The notes beneath the pieces were generated by a model. That model saw nothing but the letters and a program-made list of their open reading frames with translations, did no database searches and had not been told where the DNA came from. A stretch of 64,000 nt of DNA. Source: Caldilinea sp. CFX5 (lineage in GTDB: Bacteria; Chloroflexota; Anaerolineae; Caldilineales; Caldilineaceae). Location of the stretch: the NCBI GenBank assembly GCA_021405325.1, contig QWII01000033.1, positions 24,933 through 88,932 on the forward strand, written 5' to 3'. Shown piece after piece: positions 33,811 through 42,323 of the stretch. The position numbers and the translations under genes are program-made. The stretch's first letter is position 1. The number at the start of each line of letters is the position of its first letter.

Positions 33811-34806
33811 TTACGGCCACTGGGCGCCGACCGCTTCTACATAAATTGCATAGATCGATTGGCTGGCGGCCATAAAGAGCCGATTCTTCTTGACGCCGCC
33901 AAAACAGAGATTGGCACATGCTTCCGGTAGATGAATCTTGCCGATGAGATCGCCGTCCGGCGCATAGCAATGGACGCCGTCAAAGCCGGGGCCGCCCCAA
34001 CCTGCCGACGCCCACAGATTGCCATCCTTGTCGGTGCGGATGCCATCCGACATGCCGGGGGCCATATCGACAAAGACCCGGCCATTGGTCAAGCGTTGAT
34101 CAGCGGTGACATCAAAGACGCGAATATGCCTGGGGCCGTTGGGCATGTGGCTGACGCCGGTATCGACAATGTAGAGCGTGCGCCAGTCCGGCGAAAAGCA
34201 GATGCCGTTGGGGCGCACAAAATCGTCAACCACCACCCTGGCCTCGCCGGTTTGCGGGTCGAGCCGGTAGACATTGGTCGGCAACTCAAAGGTATCGACA
34301 TGGCCTTCATAGTTCATGAGAATGCCATAGCCAGGATCGGTAAACCAGATCGAGCCGTCGGGATGAACCACCACATCATTCGGTGCATTGAGTCGCTTAC
34401 CCTGGTAGCGATCCATCAACACGGTGATCGTCCCGTCATACTCGGTGCGCGTCACCCGGCGGGCGTCATGTTCACAGGTGATCAGCCGGCCCTCGCGGTC
34501 GCGCGTATTGCCGTTACTGTTGTTGGAGCCGGTGCGATAGACGCTCACCGAACCATCCGCTTCGTCCCAACGCATCATGCGGTTGTTGGGAATATCGCTC
34601 CAGAGCAGATAACGCCCATCACCAAACCAGACCGGCCCTTCCGCCCACCTCATGCCCGTGCAAAGCCTTTCCAGCGCCGCGTTGCCGATGCGATACTTGG
34701 CAAAGCGCGGGTCAACGATCTCCACCGCTGGATCAGGATAACGCACCACATCACGCGACCAATCGCGTGGAAAGCCAGGATCATGAGAATGGCTGTTGTT
34801 ACTCAT
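33811..34806 (-). CDS. SMP-30/gluconolactonase family protein
   Basis: Six-bladed beta-propeller lactonase of 331 residues, likely hydrolysing a sugar lactone to its acid. Metal-ligand positions are recognisable: Glu in 'RWAEGPVWFGDGRY' (about 55), Asn in 'APNDVVVHPDGSIWFTDPGYG' region (about 142) and 'PNGICFSPDW' (about 205), and Asp in 'MSDGIRTDKDGNLWA' (about 255). It would fit with the sugar dehydrogenases and isomerases around it in an oxidative sugar route, which is inference. Confidence 0.88.
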   Translation of the reverse strand: MSNNSHSHDPGFPRDWSRDVVRYPDPAVEIVDPRFAKYRIGNAALERLCTGMRWAEGPVWFGDGRYLLWSDIPNNRMMRWDEADGSVSVYRTGSNNSNGNTRDREGRLITCEHDARRVTRTEYDGTITVLMDRYQGKRLNAPNDVVVHPDGSIWFTDPGYGILMNYEGHVDTFELPTNVYRLDPQTGEARVVVDDFVRPNGICFSPDWRTLYIVDTGVSHMPNGPRHIRVFDVTADQRLTNGRVFVDMAPGMSDGIRTDKDGNLWASAGWGGPGFDGVHCYAPDGDLIGKIHLPEACANLCFGGVKKNRLFMAASQSIYAIYVEAVGAQWP

Positions 34807-34969
34807 TAGGCATAGACTCCGGTCTGTCGATGATGGAAAGAATACAATGATAGATGGACTGTGCTCGCTGTAAGCTAACGACTAAGCCCCAAGTATACTG
34901 CATGATTGGGCATTTTCACAATGTGCGGCCTACCTCACTGACGAACCCTACCCTGTTCGACCAATTCGC

Positions 34970-34998
34970 TTGCGTTTCAGCAGTCCACAGGGTATACT
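34970..34998 (+). promoter_or_regulatory. Promoter TTGCGT-N17-TATACT upstream of toxin-antitoxin pair
   Basis: -35 at 34970-34975 and -10 at 34993-34998 are 17 bases apart, about 78 bases before the antitoxin start. A second 'tatact' lies further downstream. This is the only divergent plus-strand promoter in a long minus-strand region. Confidence 0.65.
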
Positions 34999-35076
34999 AT
35001 TTACACAATCGGTTATCTATACTCAAAGCGAGCTGAAATTCACCCCTTTGCTGTAAATGCGTGTAGGAGATTGAAA

Positions 35077-35319
35077 ATGAGCCTTGAAGAAGCCGTCTTA
35101 GAAAAACTACGGGTGCTGCCCAAATCACAGAAGCAACAAGTCTTAGATTTTGTCGAGTTTCTGGCTGTAAAAAAGCATAAGCCCGCAAAGAAAGCGGCCA
35201 ACAAACGCGCACGACTGCTCGGTAAATATGCCCATTTACAGATATCGCTGGAAACAGGTGATCTTCTTGAGGCAAGAGATGAGATGTGGGGACAATTCCC
35301 GCGGGATATAGAGCTATGA
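35077..35319 (+). CDS. Antitoxin of a PIN-toxin pair (DUF2281-like)
   Basis: An 80-residue protein beginning 'MSLEEAVLEKLRVLPKSQ', a pattern typical of DUF2281/VapB-like antitoxins ('L..LP...Q.EVLDFVEFL'). The basic middle (KKHKPAKKAANKRAR) could contact DNA. ATG 35077 is chosen because GGAG lies seven bases upstream. Its stop overlaps the toxin start (ATGA at 35316-35319), the usual arrangement for co-translated pairs. Confidence 0.78.
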   Translation: MSLEEAVLEKLRVLPKSQKQQVLDFVEFLAVKKHKPAKKAANKRARLLGKYAHLQISLETGDLLEARDEMWGQFPRDIEL

Positions 35320-35717
35320 GCGCGCTGCTTCTGGATACACAGGCGGTGGTTTGGATGCTCTTTTCGCCCGATAAACTCTCTGAAACGGCGCGCCAAGCGA
35401 TTGATGCCGCCAATCAGAACGGAGATACCCTTTATGTCTATGCCCTTTCTCTGGTTGAACTTACATTTCTCGTTGAAAAGGGGCGACTGCCACAAATTGT
35501 CCTCGATACATTGACCGAAGAGTTGGCGAATTCGCAAGGCGATCTTGTCGCTGCTCCTGTTGATGTTGTTGTTGCGCAAAAGGTCAAGCTCATTCCTCGC
35601 AGCCAAATCCCTGAACTGCCAGATCGGGTGATTGCCGCAATGGCCCTGTCGCTGGGTCTGCCATTGGTTACGAGTGATCTTAAAATCCGCGCTTCCGGGG
35701 TCTCCACCATCTGGTAA
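35316..35717 (+). CDS. PIN-domain toxin (VapC-like)
   Basis: A 133-residue PIN-domain RNase. The acidic metal site is visible as 'LLLDTQAVVWML' (Asp, about residue 5), 'LSLVELTFL' (Glu, about 44), 'LPDRVIAAMAL' (Asp, about 96) and 'PLVTSDLKIR' (Asp, about 117). Start 35316 overlaps the antitoxin stop. The family subtype resembles the YPIN/COG3744 VapC group, which starts 'LLLDT-x-x-x-W'. Targets are unknown; such toxins cut tRNA or rRNA. Confidence 0.85.
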   Translation: MSALLLDTQAVVWMLFSPDKLSETARQAIDAANQNGDTLYVYALSLVELTFLVEKGRLPQIVLDTLTEELANSQGDLVAAPVDVVVAQKVKLIPRSQIPELPDRVIAAMALSLGLPLVTSDLKIRASGVSTIW

Positions 35718-35838
35718 TGTCGCTAGATTCATATTGTCAGGAATCATTACGGTTTGCTAAACACACACACACTGGTCAGCTTTGATTGGGCGATGAAGCG
35801 TATTTTGCGTGACAAAGCCAATAATGTACCGGGTGAGG

Positions 35839-37326
35839 TTAGGCGCTACGAATAAAGTCTAACACCTCTTGCTGCTTCGCTTCATCCAGTTTGCCGGTCT
35901 GCACCAGCGTTGCCAACACTTCACTAACCGTAAAGACTGCATGGGCTGTCACACCTGCCGCCGCCAGATTAGCCACGCCCCCCTGTTCGCGATCAATCAA
36001 GACAATCACATGATCCACCTGAAGACCAACGGCACGCAACCGTTCCACCGTTTGCAGGGTGCTGCCCCCCTTGGTGATCAGATCCTCAATCACAACGACC
36101 CGCTCCCCCGGTTGCCAGGCCCCTTCAATGTCCTTGCCCAGTCCATGCGCTTTGGCCTCTTTGCGCGGGTAGATCAGCGGTTTGTCCGCCGCCAGCGCCA
36201 CCGCCGTCCCAATCGGCAGCGCGGCGTATGGTACACCCGCAATGCGATCACAGGGCAACCCCGCCAACAGCGCCGCATACGCCTCCGCCGCCTGCGCCAA
36301 CAACTTGGGTTGACTCACCAAGAGCCGCAAATCGATATAAATCGGCGACTGCATCCCACTCGCCAGCGTAAAGTTACCAAACTTCACCGCCCCCAGATCG
36401 GCCAAGCCGGTGATCAGTGTTGCGTGTTGCGTGTTGCGTGTTGCGTGTCTCCTGTCTCGTGTCTCGTGTCTCGTGTCTCCTGTCTCCTGTCTCGTGTCTT
36501 GCTGACAATGTTGGTTGATTTCATTGCACAACTGCTGAGCCGCGGCGCGATAGTCATCGGCCAGACAGACGCCGCGACTGGCGTTGATCAAGACCCCTTT
36601 GCCGTCAGCGCGCAGACCGGCGGCGAGGGTGCTGGCAAGATCGCCCCCCTGCGCGCCGATGCCGGGGACGAGCAACCATTGGTTGGGCGCCGCCGCGCGC
36701 ACACCGGCAAAGACCGCCGGGTAGGTCGCGCCGACGACCAAGCCTACGTTGGGCGACCAGGTCACAGCCGTGCGTGCCACATGAATGTAAAGCGGCTGGT
36801 TGCCCTCGCGATCCAACGTGCGCCAATCAGCAATTTCCAAATGTTGAAAGTCCCCGGCGCTAGGGTTCGAGGTGTGACAGAGGACAAATAGCCCCTTGTC
36901 GGCGTAGCGCGCAAAGGGTTCGATGCTGTCACGGCCCAGGTAGGGGCTAAGGGTGACGGCATCGACGCCGAGATCCTCAAAACAAGCCTGTGCGTAGGCG
37001 GTAGCCGTGCTGCCAATATCCCCCCGTTTCCCATCCAGCAACACCGGAATGGCCTTGGGGATCAAGGCCAGCGTCTGGCGCAGCAATGTCATGCCCGGCG
37101 CGCCCAACGCCTCATAAAAAGCTATGTTGGGCTTATAGGCGCAGACCAACTCGGCGGTCGCTTCGATCACAGCCCGATTCCAGGCCAGCAACCCGGCAAT
37201 CAGATCGCCGTTATCTTGCCGATGGCGCGCCGGCAACTGGGCCGGCGTTGGGTCAAGACCGACACAGAGCAGACTTTGGTTGCGTTCGACGGCGGCGTCT
37301 AATTTCGTAAAAAAGGTAGTTGTCAT
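35839..37326 (-). CDS. PyrF-PyrE fusion: orotidine-5'-phosphate decarboxylase and orotate phosphoribosyltransferase
   Basis: Bifunctional enzyme for the last two steps of UMP synthesis. The PyrF part (about 1-272) shows '[14 protein letters not shown]', '[15 protein letters not shown]' and the catalytic '[13 protein letters not shown]'. The PyrE part (about 305-495) shows '[14 protein letters not shown]' and the PRPP loop '[14 protein letters not shown]'. The order decarboxylase-first is the reverse of animal UMP synthase but is known in some bacteria. The linker, residues about 276-303, is encoded by an 84-base heptamer array and reads as Arg/Thr/His/Glu-rich low-complexity sequence. Confidence 0.93.
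   Translation of the reverse strand: MTTTFFTKLDAAVERNQSLLCVGLDPTPAQLPARHRQDNGDLIAGLLAWNRAVIEATAELVCAYKPNIAFYEALGAPGMTLLRQTLALIPKAIPVLLDGKRGDIGSTATAYAQACFEDLGVDAVTLSPYLGRDSIEPFARYADKGLFVLCHTSNPSAGDFQHLEIADWRTLDREGNQPLYIHVARTAVTWSPNVGLVVGATYPAVFAGVRAAAPNQWLLVPGIGAQGGDLASTLAAGLRADGKGVLINASRGVCLADDYRAAAQQLCNEINQHCQQDTRQETGDTRHETRDRRHATRNTQHATLITGLADLGAVKFGNFTLASGMQSPIYIDLRLLVSQPKLLAQAAEAYAALLAGLPCDRIAGVPYAALPIGTAVALAADKPLIYPRKEAKAHGLGKDIEGAWQPGERVVVIEDLITKGGSTLQTVERLRAVGLQVDHVIVLIDREQGGVANLAAAGVTAHAVFTVSEVLATLVQTGKLDEAKQQEVLDFIRSA
36417..36500. repeat. Twelve-unit heptamer array inside the pyrF-pyrE coding sequence
   Basis: Twelve tandem 7-base units can be read without a break: four gtgttgc, then gtgtctc/ctgtctc variants. 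The total of 84 bases is 28 codons, so the frame is kept. The same units occur between genes at 12095, 21758 and 40824. A change of one unit would put the PyrE half out of frame. Confidence 0.9.
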
Positions 37327-37605
37327 GATGGCATCCCAATGCTTGCTAGTAGTAAAGACTAATGAACATTACGAAAATAAAGCGGTAACTGTAGGTCATC
37401 GCCGCCGGCGTGACAAGTCCCAAGGATTACCGAAACCATTGGCTAACCTGCATGAGTCTTTGCATAGGCGACAAAGTTAAAGTCTTCGCTCAACTACGGA
37501 GAGCGTGATAAGAAACCAGGTTTTTGGCAAAAACCTGGTTTCTATATTCGCACGTGGGCGTGCGAACTCCTCGTTGATCAGGTTATTTTTCTAACTTTCA
37601 CAAGT
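37327..37605. other. Intergenic region, one terminator
   Basis: It holds the terminator at 37511-37543 for the murQ-side transcript and the presumed promoter area of the pyrF-pyrE gene. No gene is seen. Confidence 0.5.
37511..37543 (-). terminator. Terminator downstream of murQ
   Basis: agaaaccaggttttt and its perfect 15-base complement flank ggc. T-runs occur on both sides, so it can work in either direction. It ends the long minus-strand sugar operon region about 60 bases after the murQ stop. Confidence 0.8.
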
Positions 37606-38496
37606 TCAGGTTGTGATGGCAGTACGGACATGCCCGCCGCTCTGCTGTAGCCGGCGTTGGGCTTCCGCTGCATCAATCCCGGCCAACCCCATCACCACCG
37701 CCGTTTTGACCTGCCAGCCGGCCTCTTGGAGCAGCGCTTCCGCCGCCGGTGTATCCACGCCGGCGATCTCCATCACAATGCGCACCGCCCGTTGGCGCAA
37801 TTTAATATTAGTCGGCTGGACATCAACCATGAGATTGCCATAGACCTTGCCCAGTTTAACCATTGCACAGGTGCTGAGCATGTTGAGCACCAATTTGGTG
37901 GCGGTGCCGGCGCGCAGCCGCGTACTGCCGGTCAGCACCTCCGGGCCGGTTACAATTGCAATTGTAGTGTCAGCGACGGCGGCCATCGGTGACGCGGGAT
38001 TGCAGACAACGGCGGCTGTTGGCGCACCTAGTTCTTTGGCATAGCGCAGCCCGCCCAAGACATACGGGGTGCGTCCGCTGGCGGCGACGCCGATCAACAT
38101 ATCCTGGGCCGTAAAGCGCTGCTCCACCAAATCTTGACGACCGCGTTCGGCGCTATCTTCCGCCCCTTCGACGGCGCGAAACATGGCGGTCTGACCACCG
38201 GCGATGAGACCAATCACCATCCCCGGCGGTGCGCTAAAGGTGGGCAGCAATTCGACGGCATCCAACACGGCCAGGCGACCACTGGTGCCGGCGCCCTGGT
38301 AAAAGAGGCGACCACCGGCGGCTAAAATGGCGGTGATTTGGTCGACTGTTTGGGCGATGACAGGCAAACATTCCGCGATGACCGCTGGGATGGTGGCATC
38401 CAGCCGGTTCATCAAACGGAGCATCTCTAGGGTGGGTAAGGTGTCGAGGTCAGTGCTGAGGGGGTTGCGTTGTTCAGTGGGGGGCGCTCCCGCCAT
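37606..38496 (-). CDS. murQ: N-acetylmuramic acid 6-phosphate etherase
   Basis: Cleaves the lactyl ether of MurNAc-6-phosphate to give GlcNAc-6-phosphate and lactate in peptidoglycan recycling. The N-terminus 'PTEQRNPLSTDLDTLPTLEML' (cut at about 20 residues) matches MurQ. The SIS domain shows 'GRLFYQGAGTSGRLAVLDAVE' type sequence near 65 with the catalytic Glu, and 'GVAASGRTPYVLGGLRYAKE' near 137. The 296-residue length is normal. It overlaps the upstream kinase gene by 23 bases and lies two genes downstream of anmK, which makes its substrate. Confidence 0.95.
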   Translation of the reverse strand: MAGAPPTEQRNPLSTDLDTLPTLEMLRLMNRLDATIPAVIAECLPVIAQTVDQITAILAAGGRLFYQGAGTSGRLAVLDAVELLPTFSAPPGMVIGLIAGGQTAMFRAVEGAEDSAERGRQDLVEQRFTAQDMLIGVAASGRTPYVLGGLRYAKELGAPTAAVVCNPASPMAAVADTTIAIVTGPEVLTGSTRLRAGTATKLVLNMLSTCAMVKLGKVYGNLMVDVQPTNIKLRQRAVRIVMEIAGVDTPAAEALLQEAGWQVKTAVVMGLAGIDAAEAQRRLQQSGGHVRTAITT

Positions 38497-39454
38497 TGCT
38501 CTGTCCTTTCTGTAGCTGGTTGAATGCCAGCAGCGCCGCGCCGGTGGCCGGCTCCACCGTGGGACGCACGAGCTGCGCTTTGGGAATCAGCGTGTGCAAA
38601 TGTTGCGAAACCAGGCTGCCAAAGAGACCCGACCCCAAATTCCCGCCGGAGAGGACAATTGAAATCGGTTCATTCAGCAAATTGAGATTGCGCACCACAT
38701 GTTCCACCGCCGCGGCCAGATCGATGGCCGCTTCTTCAATAATCGATAGCGCCACCGGGTCATTCTGGCGCGCACATTCAACCACCAGTGGACTCAATTC
38801 AGCAATGCGCGCCCAGGCCGGATCACTGTAGGCCCAGGTGATTAACGCTTGTGGCGTACTCAGATCCAGGTAATCGAGCAGGGCGCCTTCCAACGCGGTC
38901 GACGGCCCCAGACCGTCGGTGGCTTGGGCAATCGCCGTCAACGCCGCGGCGCCGATGGCATAGCCACTGCCTTTGTCGCCAAAGATCGGCCCCCAGCCGC
39001 CGGCGCGCCGGGTTTGTCCGTTGGCATCAACGCCGTAGACAATCATGCCGGTGCCGCTGATCACAACGACGCCATATTGCTCGCCGCCGGTGCCGGCAGC
39101 CAGGGCAATCAGGGCATCGTTCTGGATTAGGGCCGGTATGCCGGGAAATAACTCGGCCAGCCAGCCGCTGACAATGGCGCGCTCGGCCGGGCGGTCAACA
39201 CCGGCGCTGCCAATGCAGACCGCGTTGATGGCTTCGTTCGGTAGTCCAGCCGCTGCCAATGCATCTTGAACGGCGCGTATTAAGTTGGCGCGCGCCGTCT
39301 CATCGCCGACGCTATTGCGATTGCAAGAGCCGGCGCGGCCCTGTCCGATCACCGTTTTGCGCTTGTCTAAAATCACGCAAAGGGTTTTGCTGCCGCCGCC
39401 ATCAATGCCCATCACAAATTCTTCTTGCTGCTGGCTTACCGTGCCGATGTCCAT
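38474..39454 (-). CDS. BadF/BadG-type ATPase-fold amino-sugar kinase (MurNAc/GlcNAc kinase candidate)
   Basis: Sugar kinase of the BadF/BadG/BcrA/BcrD ASKHA family. The phosphate-1 loop 'VMGIDGGGSKTLCVI' (about residue 15), 'VVISGTGMIVYGVD' phosphate-2 region (about 130) and adenosine loop 'SIVLSGGNLGSGLF' (about 268) are clear. Members include GlcNAc kinase NagK and the Clostridium MurNAc/GlcNAc kinase MurK. The overlap with murQ and the adjacent anmK favour a MurNAc or GlcNAc 6-kinase role, though the choice between them cannot be made by eye. Length 326. Confidence 0.85.
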   Translation of the reverse strand: MDIGTVSQQQEEFVMGIDGGGSKTLCVILDKRKTVIGQGRAGSCNRNSVGDETARANLIRAVQDALAAAGLPNEAINAVCIGSAGVDRPAERAIVSGWLAELFPGIPALIQNDALIALAAGTGGEQYGVVVISGTGMIVYGVDANGQTRRAGGWGPIFGDKGSGYAIGAAALTAIAQATDGLGPSTALEGALLDYLDLSTPQALITWAYSDPAWARIAELSPLVVECARQNDPVALSIIEEAAIDLAAAVEHVVRNLNLLNEPISIVLSGGNLGSGLFGSLVSQHLHTLIPKAQLVRPTVEPATGAALLAFNQLQKGQSNGGSAPH

Positions 39455-39491
39455 GGTCTGTCCCTGTTATTCCTGCTGCGTAGATCTACTA

Positions 39492-39552
39492 ACGAGCGCC
39501 AGGAAGTAACACTTTTTGACAGTAATAATGGGTTACTTCCTGTGCTGCTCGT
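39492..39552. repeat. Imperfect inverted repeat between kinase and anmK genes
   Basis: acgagcgccaggaagtaac (39492-39510) faces gttacttcctgtgctgctcgt (39532-39552) with a two-base bulge. It fills the 114-base gap between anmK and the kinase gene. Confidence 0.7.
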
Positions 39553-39568
39553 AAGGGTATATAGTGTA

Positions 39569-40783
39569 TCACACTGCGGTGAGTTGTTGTAAAAGCGCCC
39601 CATAGTTGCGACCAGGTGCAATCTGGCCAAGAATTTGCGCACTGGCCGCGCCGGTGCAGGTTGGTACATTGCCGGGCCAGCCATGCAGCGCCAGGTAGGC
39701 CAACAGCGCAAAGGCCAGCCCCTCTTTGGCTTTGGCATCGATGCCTAATGCCGCATGGGTGCAAAGTGCAATGGCGCGCCCATGTTGTTGCTCCAGATGA
39801 TAGGCCAGCCGCTGTAAGAGATAGGGATTGCGCGCCCCCCCGCCGCCGACGACAACCTGGGCAACCGGGCCGGGCGCAAAACAGGCGTAAGCCTCGGCAA
39901 TCGTGACCGCCGTCAGTTCGGTAATCGTTGCAACAAAATCAGTCGCGCTGAGACCATCGCTCATTGCCTCTGTCCACCACTGGCGGGCGAGGGTGCTGCT
40001 AAAGAGTTCGCGACCGGTACTCTTGGGGGGATCTTGGGCAAAATAGGGTAGCGTCAACCAACGGTCGAGGAGCGTTTGGTCCACCTGGCCTTGTCGGGCC
40101 AGCAAGCCATCGTGATCGTACAATAACTGACCATTGGTTGCCTGCTGTGTCGCCCAGTCAATAAAGGCGTTGCCAGGGCCGGTGTCGAACGCAAGGGGTG
40201 CGCTCATGCTACCCTGCGGGGGGAGAAAGGTGACATTGCCGATGCCGCCGATGTTTTGCACGGCGCGCCAGCCGCCGTCAATGCCGTGTAACGTTGCCCC
40301 TGGCCGTAACAGATACCAGTCAAAGGTTGAAACCAAGGGCGCCCCTTGACCACCATCCGCCACATCGGCCACACGGAAATTGCCGATCGTGGTGATCCCG
40401 GTGCGCACCGCGATGACCGCCGGATCACCAAGCTGCAACGTGCTATGAACCTGCCCATCGACCACCTCATGCCAGATGGTCTGGCCGTGGCTGCCGATCA
40501 GATCAATGCTCGCAAGTGGAATCTGGACACGCGCCAATCCATCCACGAGGGCTGTGCGAAAGGCGTCGGCCAGGTCAAAATTCAGCCGACAAACGGTGGC
40601 CGCCGGTAAGGCTTGTTCAAAGGCGACAAAGATCTGTTGGCGCATGGTGTCAGCCCACGGCAGCGTCTCAAACGCAAGCTGCTGTAGGGTCAACGTCCCC
40701 TGGTGCGGGTTCCCTTGGATCTCTGCCACCGCCACATCGATCCCATCGACCGATGTCCCACTAATCATACCGACAACGCGCAT
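39569..40783 (-). CDS. anmK: Anhydro-N-acetylmuramic acid kinase
   Basis: Opens and phosphorylates 1,6-anhydro-MurNAc to MurNAc-6-phosphate during murein recycling. The N-terminus 'VGMISGTSVDGIDVAVAEI' is diagnostic, as are 'DLIGSHGQTIWHE' near 95, 'FDTGPGNAFIDWATQ' near 200 and 'VVVGGGGARNPYLLQRL' near 315. The 404-residue length is slightly above the usual 370-390. Its product is the substrate of MurQ encoded two genes downstream on the same strand. Confidence 0.95.
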   Translation of the reverse strand: MRVVGMISGTSVDGIDVAVAEIQGNPHQGTLTLQQLAFETLPWADTMRQQIFVAFEQALPAATVCRLNFDLADAFRTALVDGLARVQIPLASIDLIGSHGQTIWHEVVDGQVHSTLQLGDPAVIAVRTGITTIGNFRVADVADGGQGAPLVSTFDWYLLRPGATLHGIDGGWRAVQNIGGIGNVTFLPPQGSMSAPLAFDTGPGNAFIDWATQQATNGQLLYDHDGLLARQGQVDQTLLDRWLTLPYFAQDPPKSTGRELFSSTLARQWWTEAMSDGLSATDFVATITELTAVTIAEAYACFAPGPVAQVVVGGGGARNPYLLQRLAYHLEQQHGRAIALCTHAALGIDAKAKEGLAFALLAYLALHGWPGNVPTCTGAASAQILGQIAPGRNYGALLQQLTAV

Positions 40784-40823
40784 AGTTATGCAACTTTCCT
40801 GAACACTGTTTGGCGCTACCGTG

Positions 40824-40925
40824 CTACGAGGCAGGAGACAGGAGACAAGAGAAACTGACGATCTATATAGCTCGTGTCTCGTAGCTCGTGTCTCGTAGCT
40901 CGTGTCTCGTGTCTCCTGTCTCTCG
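40824..40925. repeat. Facing heptamer arrays between anmK and oxidoreductase genes
   Basis: ggcagga/gacagga/gacaaga units (40824-40852) face a longer complementary array of gtgtctcgta/gtgtctc units (40870-40925). The array runs up to the stop codon of the upstream gene at 40926. Confidence 0.8.
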
Positions 40926-42227
40926 TTACCCTGTCATTTTCTCCGCCCGCGCCCGGAATTCGTTCATCTGAATCATCGTCCCTTGCAAACGCGCTTCCTC
41001 GGCGGCGAAGGCCAAGAGGTGGCTTTCCAGTGAGACGCGGGCGCTGGTCAAGGGTTCGGCTTCGCCACGGAGCACACGGACAAAATCAGCCATAATGCCC
41101 TCATCGCCGCCGCCATGTCCACTGTTCGCCTCTTCAATCGGGATCTGCTCAACCTTGCCGCCGTGATGGTGGACCGTGATCTCGGTGGTGCGACCGGCGC
41201 GAGCGCGCAGGGTGGCGCGCGTACCATCATAGCGCATGGAGCGGTGTTCCTCGTTGGAATGGCCATGCATCACCATTGCCACCGAAGCGCCGCTTGCCAG
41301 TTCCATTGTCACAATTTGGTGATCAACCACGTCGTTGTCACAGCGGTAAACACAACGACCATAAGGGCCGGTTTGGAGGGCTTGTAAGCGGCCCGCACGA
41401 CTTAAGTCGTGAGTAAGGACACTGAAAGGCCACTGATCGGGATACGCTGGATTGAGCGGCTTCTGTTCAGTATGGCGATAGTCCAGGTAGATGCCAATTG
41501 CCGAAAAGGGACAACGCTGCTCAATCGGGCAGTTGTCGGTGCAGCGTTCGGGAATTTCGGCTCCCACCTGGTCACGGCGATAGTGGAGGAGCGAACCGAC
41601 CGAACTGAGCCGCTTAACCGGTGCACCAAGGTTCCAGACCAGAATATCTAAATCGTGGCAACATTTCGCCAGAATCATGGGGCTGGAGAGCGCCGCGTTG
41701 CGCCAGTTGCCGCGCACAAAGCTATGGGCCATGTGCCAGTAGGCCACATTTTCCCGATGTTCAACGGTGACTAGTTCGCCCAGATAGTCAGATTTTACTA
41801 CGTCATGTAGCTTACGCCAAAATGGGGAATAGCGCAATACGTGACAAATTTCCAGAATGCGGCCCGTTTGTTCGGCGGTTTGCACCAACTGGACACAACC
41901 GGCCAGGGTATGAGCCATCGGCTTTTCCAGCAAGACATGGTAGCCGGCCTGCATTGCCGCCACCGCCGGCTCAACGTGCATCTGATCCTGTGTTGTGACC
42001 AGGGCCGCCTGGCCTAGTTGGCCCTTGGCGGTCAGCGCTTCCCAACTTTCAAAGCAATAAGCATCATCAATATCATGTTCATCAGCAAAGCGTTTACGGC
42101 GAATGGGGTCAGGCTCCGCGACGGCGACAAAGCGCACTTCATCGGGATGGTGGAAGGCGTATGATCCATAAGCCCGTGCCCCCCGTTGGCCGGCGCCGAT
42201 CAAAACGAGTTCCAGTGGTTTGTTCAC
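40926..42227 (-). CDS. Gfo/Idh/MocA family oxidoreductase
   Basis: NAD(P)-dependent sugar oxidoreductase. The Rossmann motif 'LVLIGAGQRGARAYGSYA' opens the protein, and the family signature 'HVLLEKPMAHTLAGC' occurs near residue 98 with the catalytic Lys. In the C-terminal half, 'MILAKCCHDLDILVWNLGAPV' type sequence near 185 supplies the His/Asp pair. A four-cysteine-like patch ('ERCTDNCPIEQRCPF', near 232) is unusual for the family. Length 433. It probably handles a sugar or amino-sugar in the murQ-anmK-galK neighbourhood. Confidence 0.9.
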   Translation of the reverse strand: MNKPLELVLIGAGQRGARAYGSYAFHHPDEVRFVAVAEPDPIRRKRFADEHDIDDAYCFESWEALTAKGQLGQAALVTTQDQMHVEPAVAAMQAGYHVLLEKPMAHTLAGCVQLVQTAEQTGRILEICHVLRYSPFWRKLHDVVKSDYLGELVTVEHRENVAYWHMAHSFVRGNWRNAALSSPMILAKCCHDLDILVWNLGAPVKRLSSVGSLLHYRRDQVGAEIPERCTDNCPIEQRCPFSAIGIYLDYRHTEQKPLNPAYPDQWPFSVLTHDLSRAGRLQALQTGPYGRCVYRCDNDVVDHQIVTMELASGASVAMVMHGHSNEEHRSMRYDGTRATLRARAGRTTEITVHHHGGKVEQIPIEEANSGHGGGDEGIMADFVRVLRGEAEPLTSARVSLESHLLAFAAEEARLQGTMIQMNEFRARAEKMTG

Positions 42228-42243
42228 TATGGTTTCTCCTCTC

Positions 42244-42320
42244 GTAACTACTCCGCTCCTCGCCAGGCACGGACTGGCGTCAACCTGCCAGTCACGGACT
42301 GGCGAGGGCGGGCGGAGTAA
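42244..42320. repeat. Double mini-hairpin element (tandem orientation)
   Basis: Mini-hairpins gccaggc-acg-gactggc and gccagtc-acg-gactggc lie inside outer arms gtaactactccgctcctcgcc and its near complement. Here both loops are ACG, so the two hairpins are direct rather than inverted copies. It separates the oxidoreductase gene from galK. Confidence 0.8.
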
Positions 42321-42323
42321 TGT

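Noticed and set aside
33931..34809. A 292-codon plus-strand open frame opposite the SMP-30 gene
   Set aside because: It is fully antisense to a well-supported lactonase gene, has no recognisable domain and His/Ala-rich shadow composition.
35040..35747. A 235-codon minus-strand open frame over the toxin-antitoxin pair
   Set aside because: The plus-strand pair has ATGA overlap, ribosome site, promoter and PIN motifs; the minus frame has none.
36417..36500. CRISPR array
   Set aside because: The units are 7 bases long with no spacers and no cas genes nearby; the same holds for all tandem arrays in the window.
35869..36891. A 340-codon plus-strand open frame opposite the PyrF-PyrE gene
   Set aside because: Antisense to a gene with clear catalytic motifs; it contains the heptamer array and no family motif.
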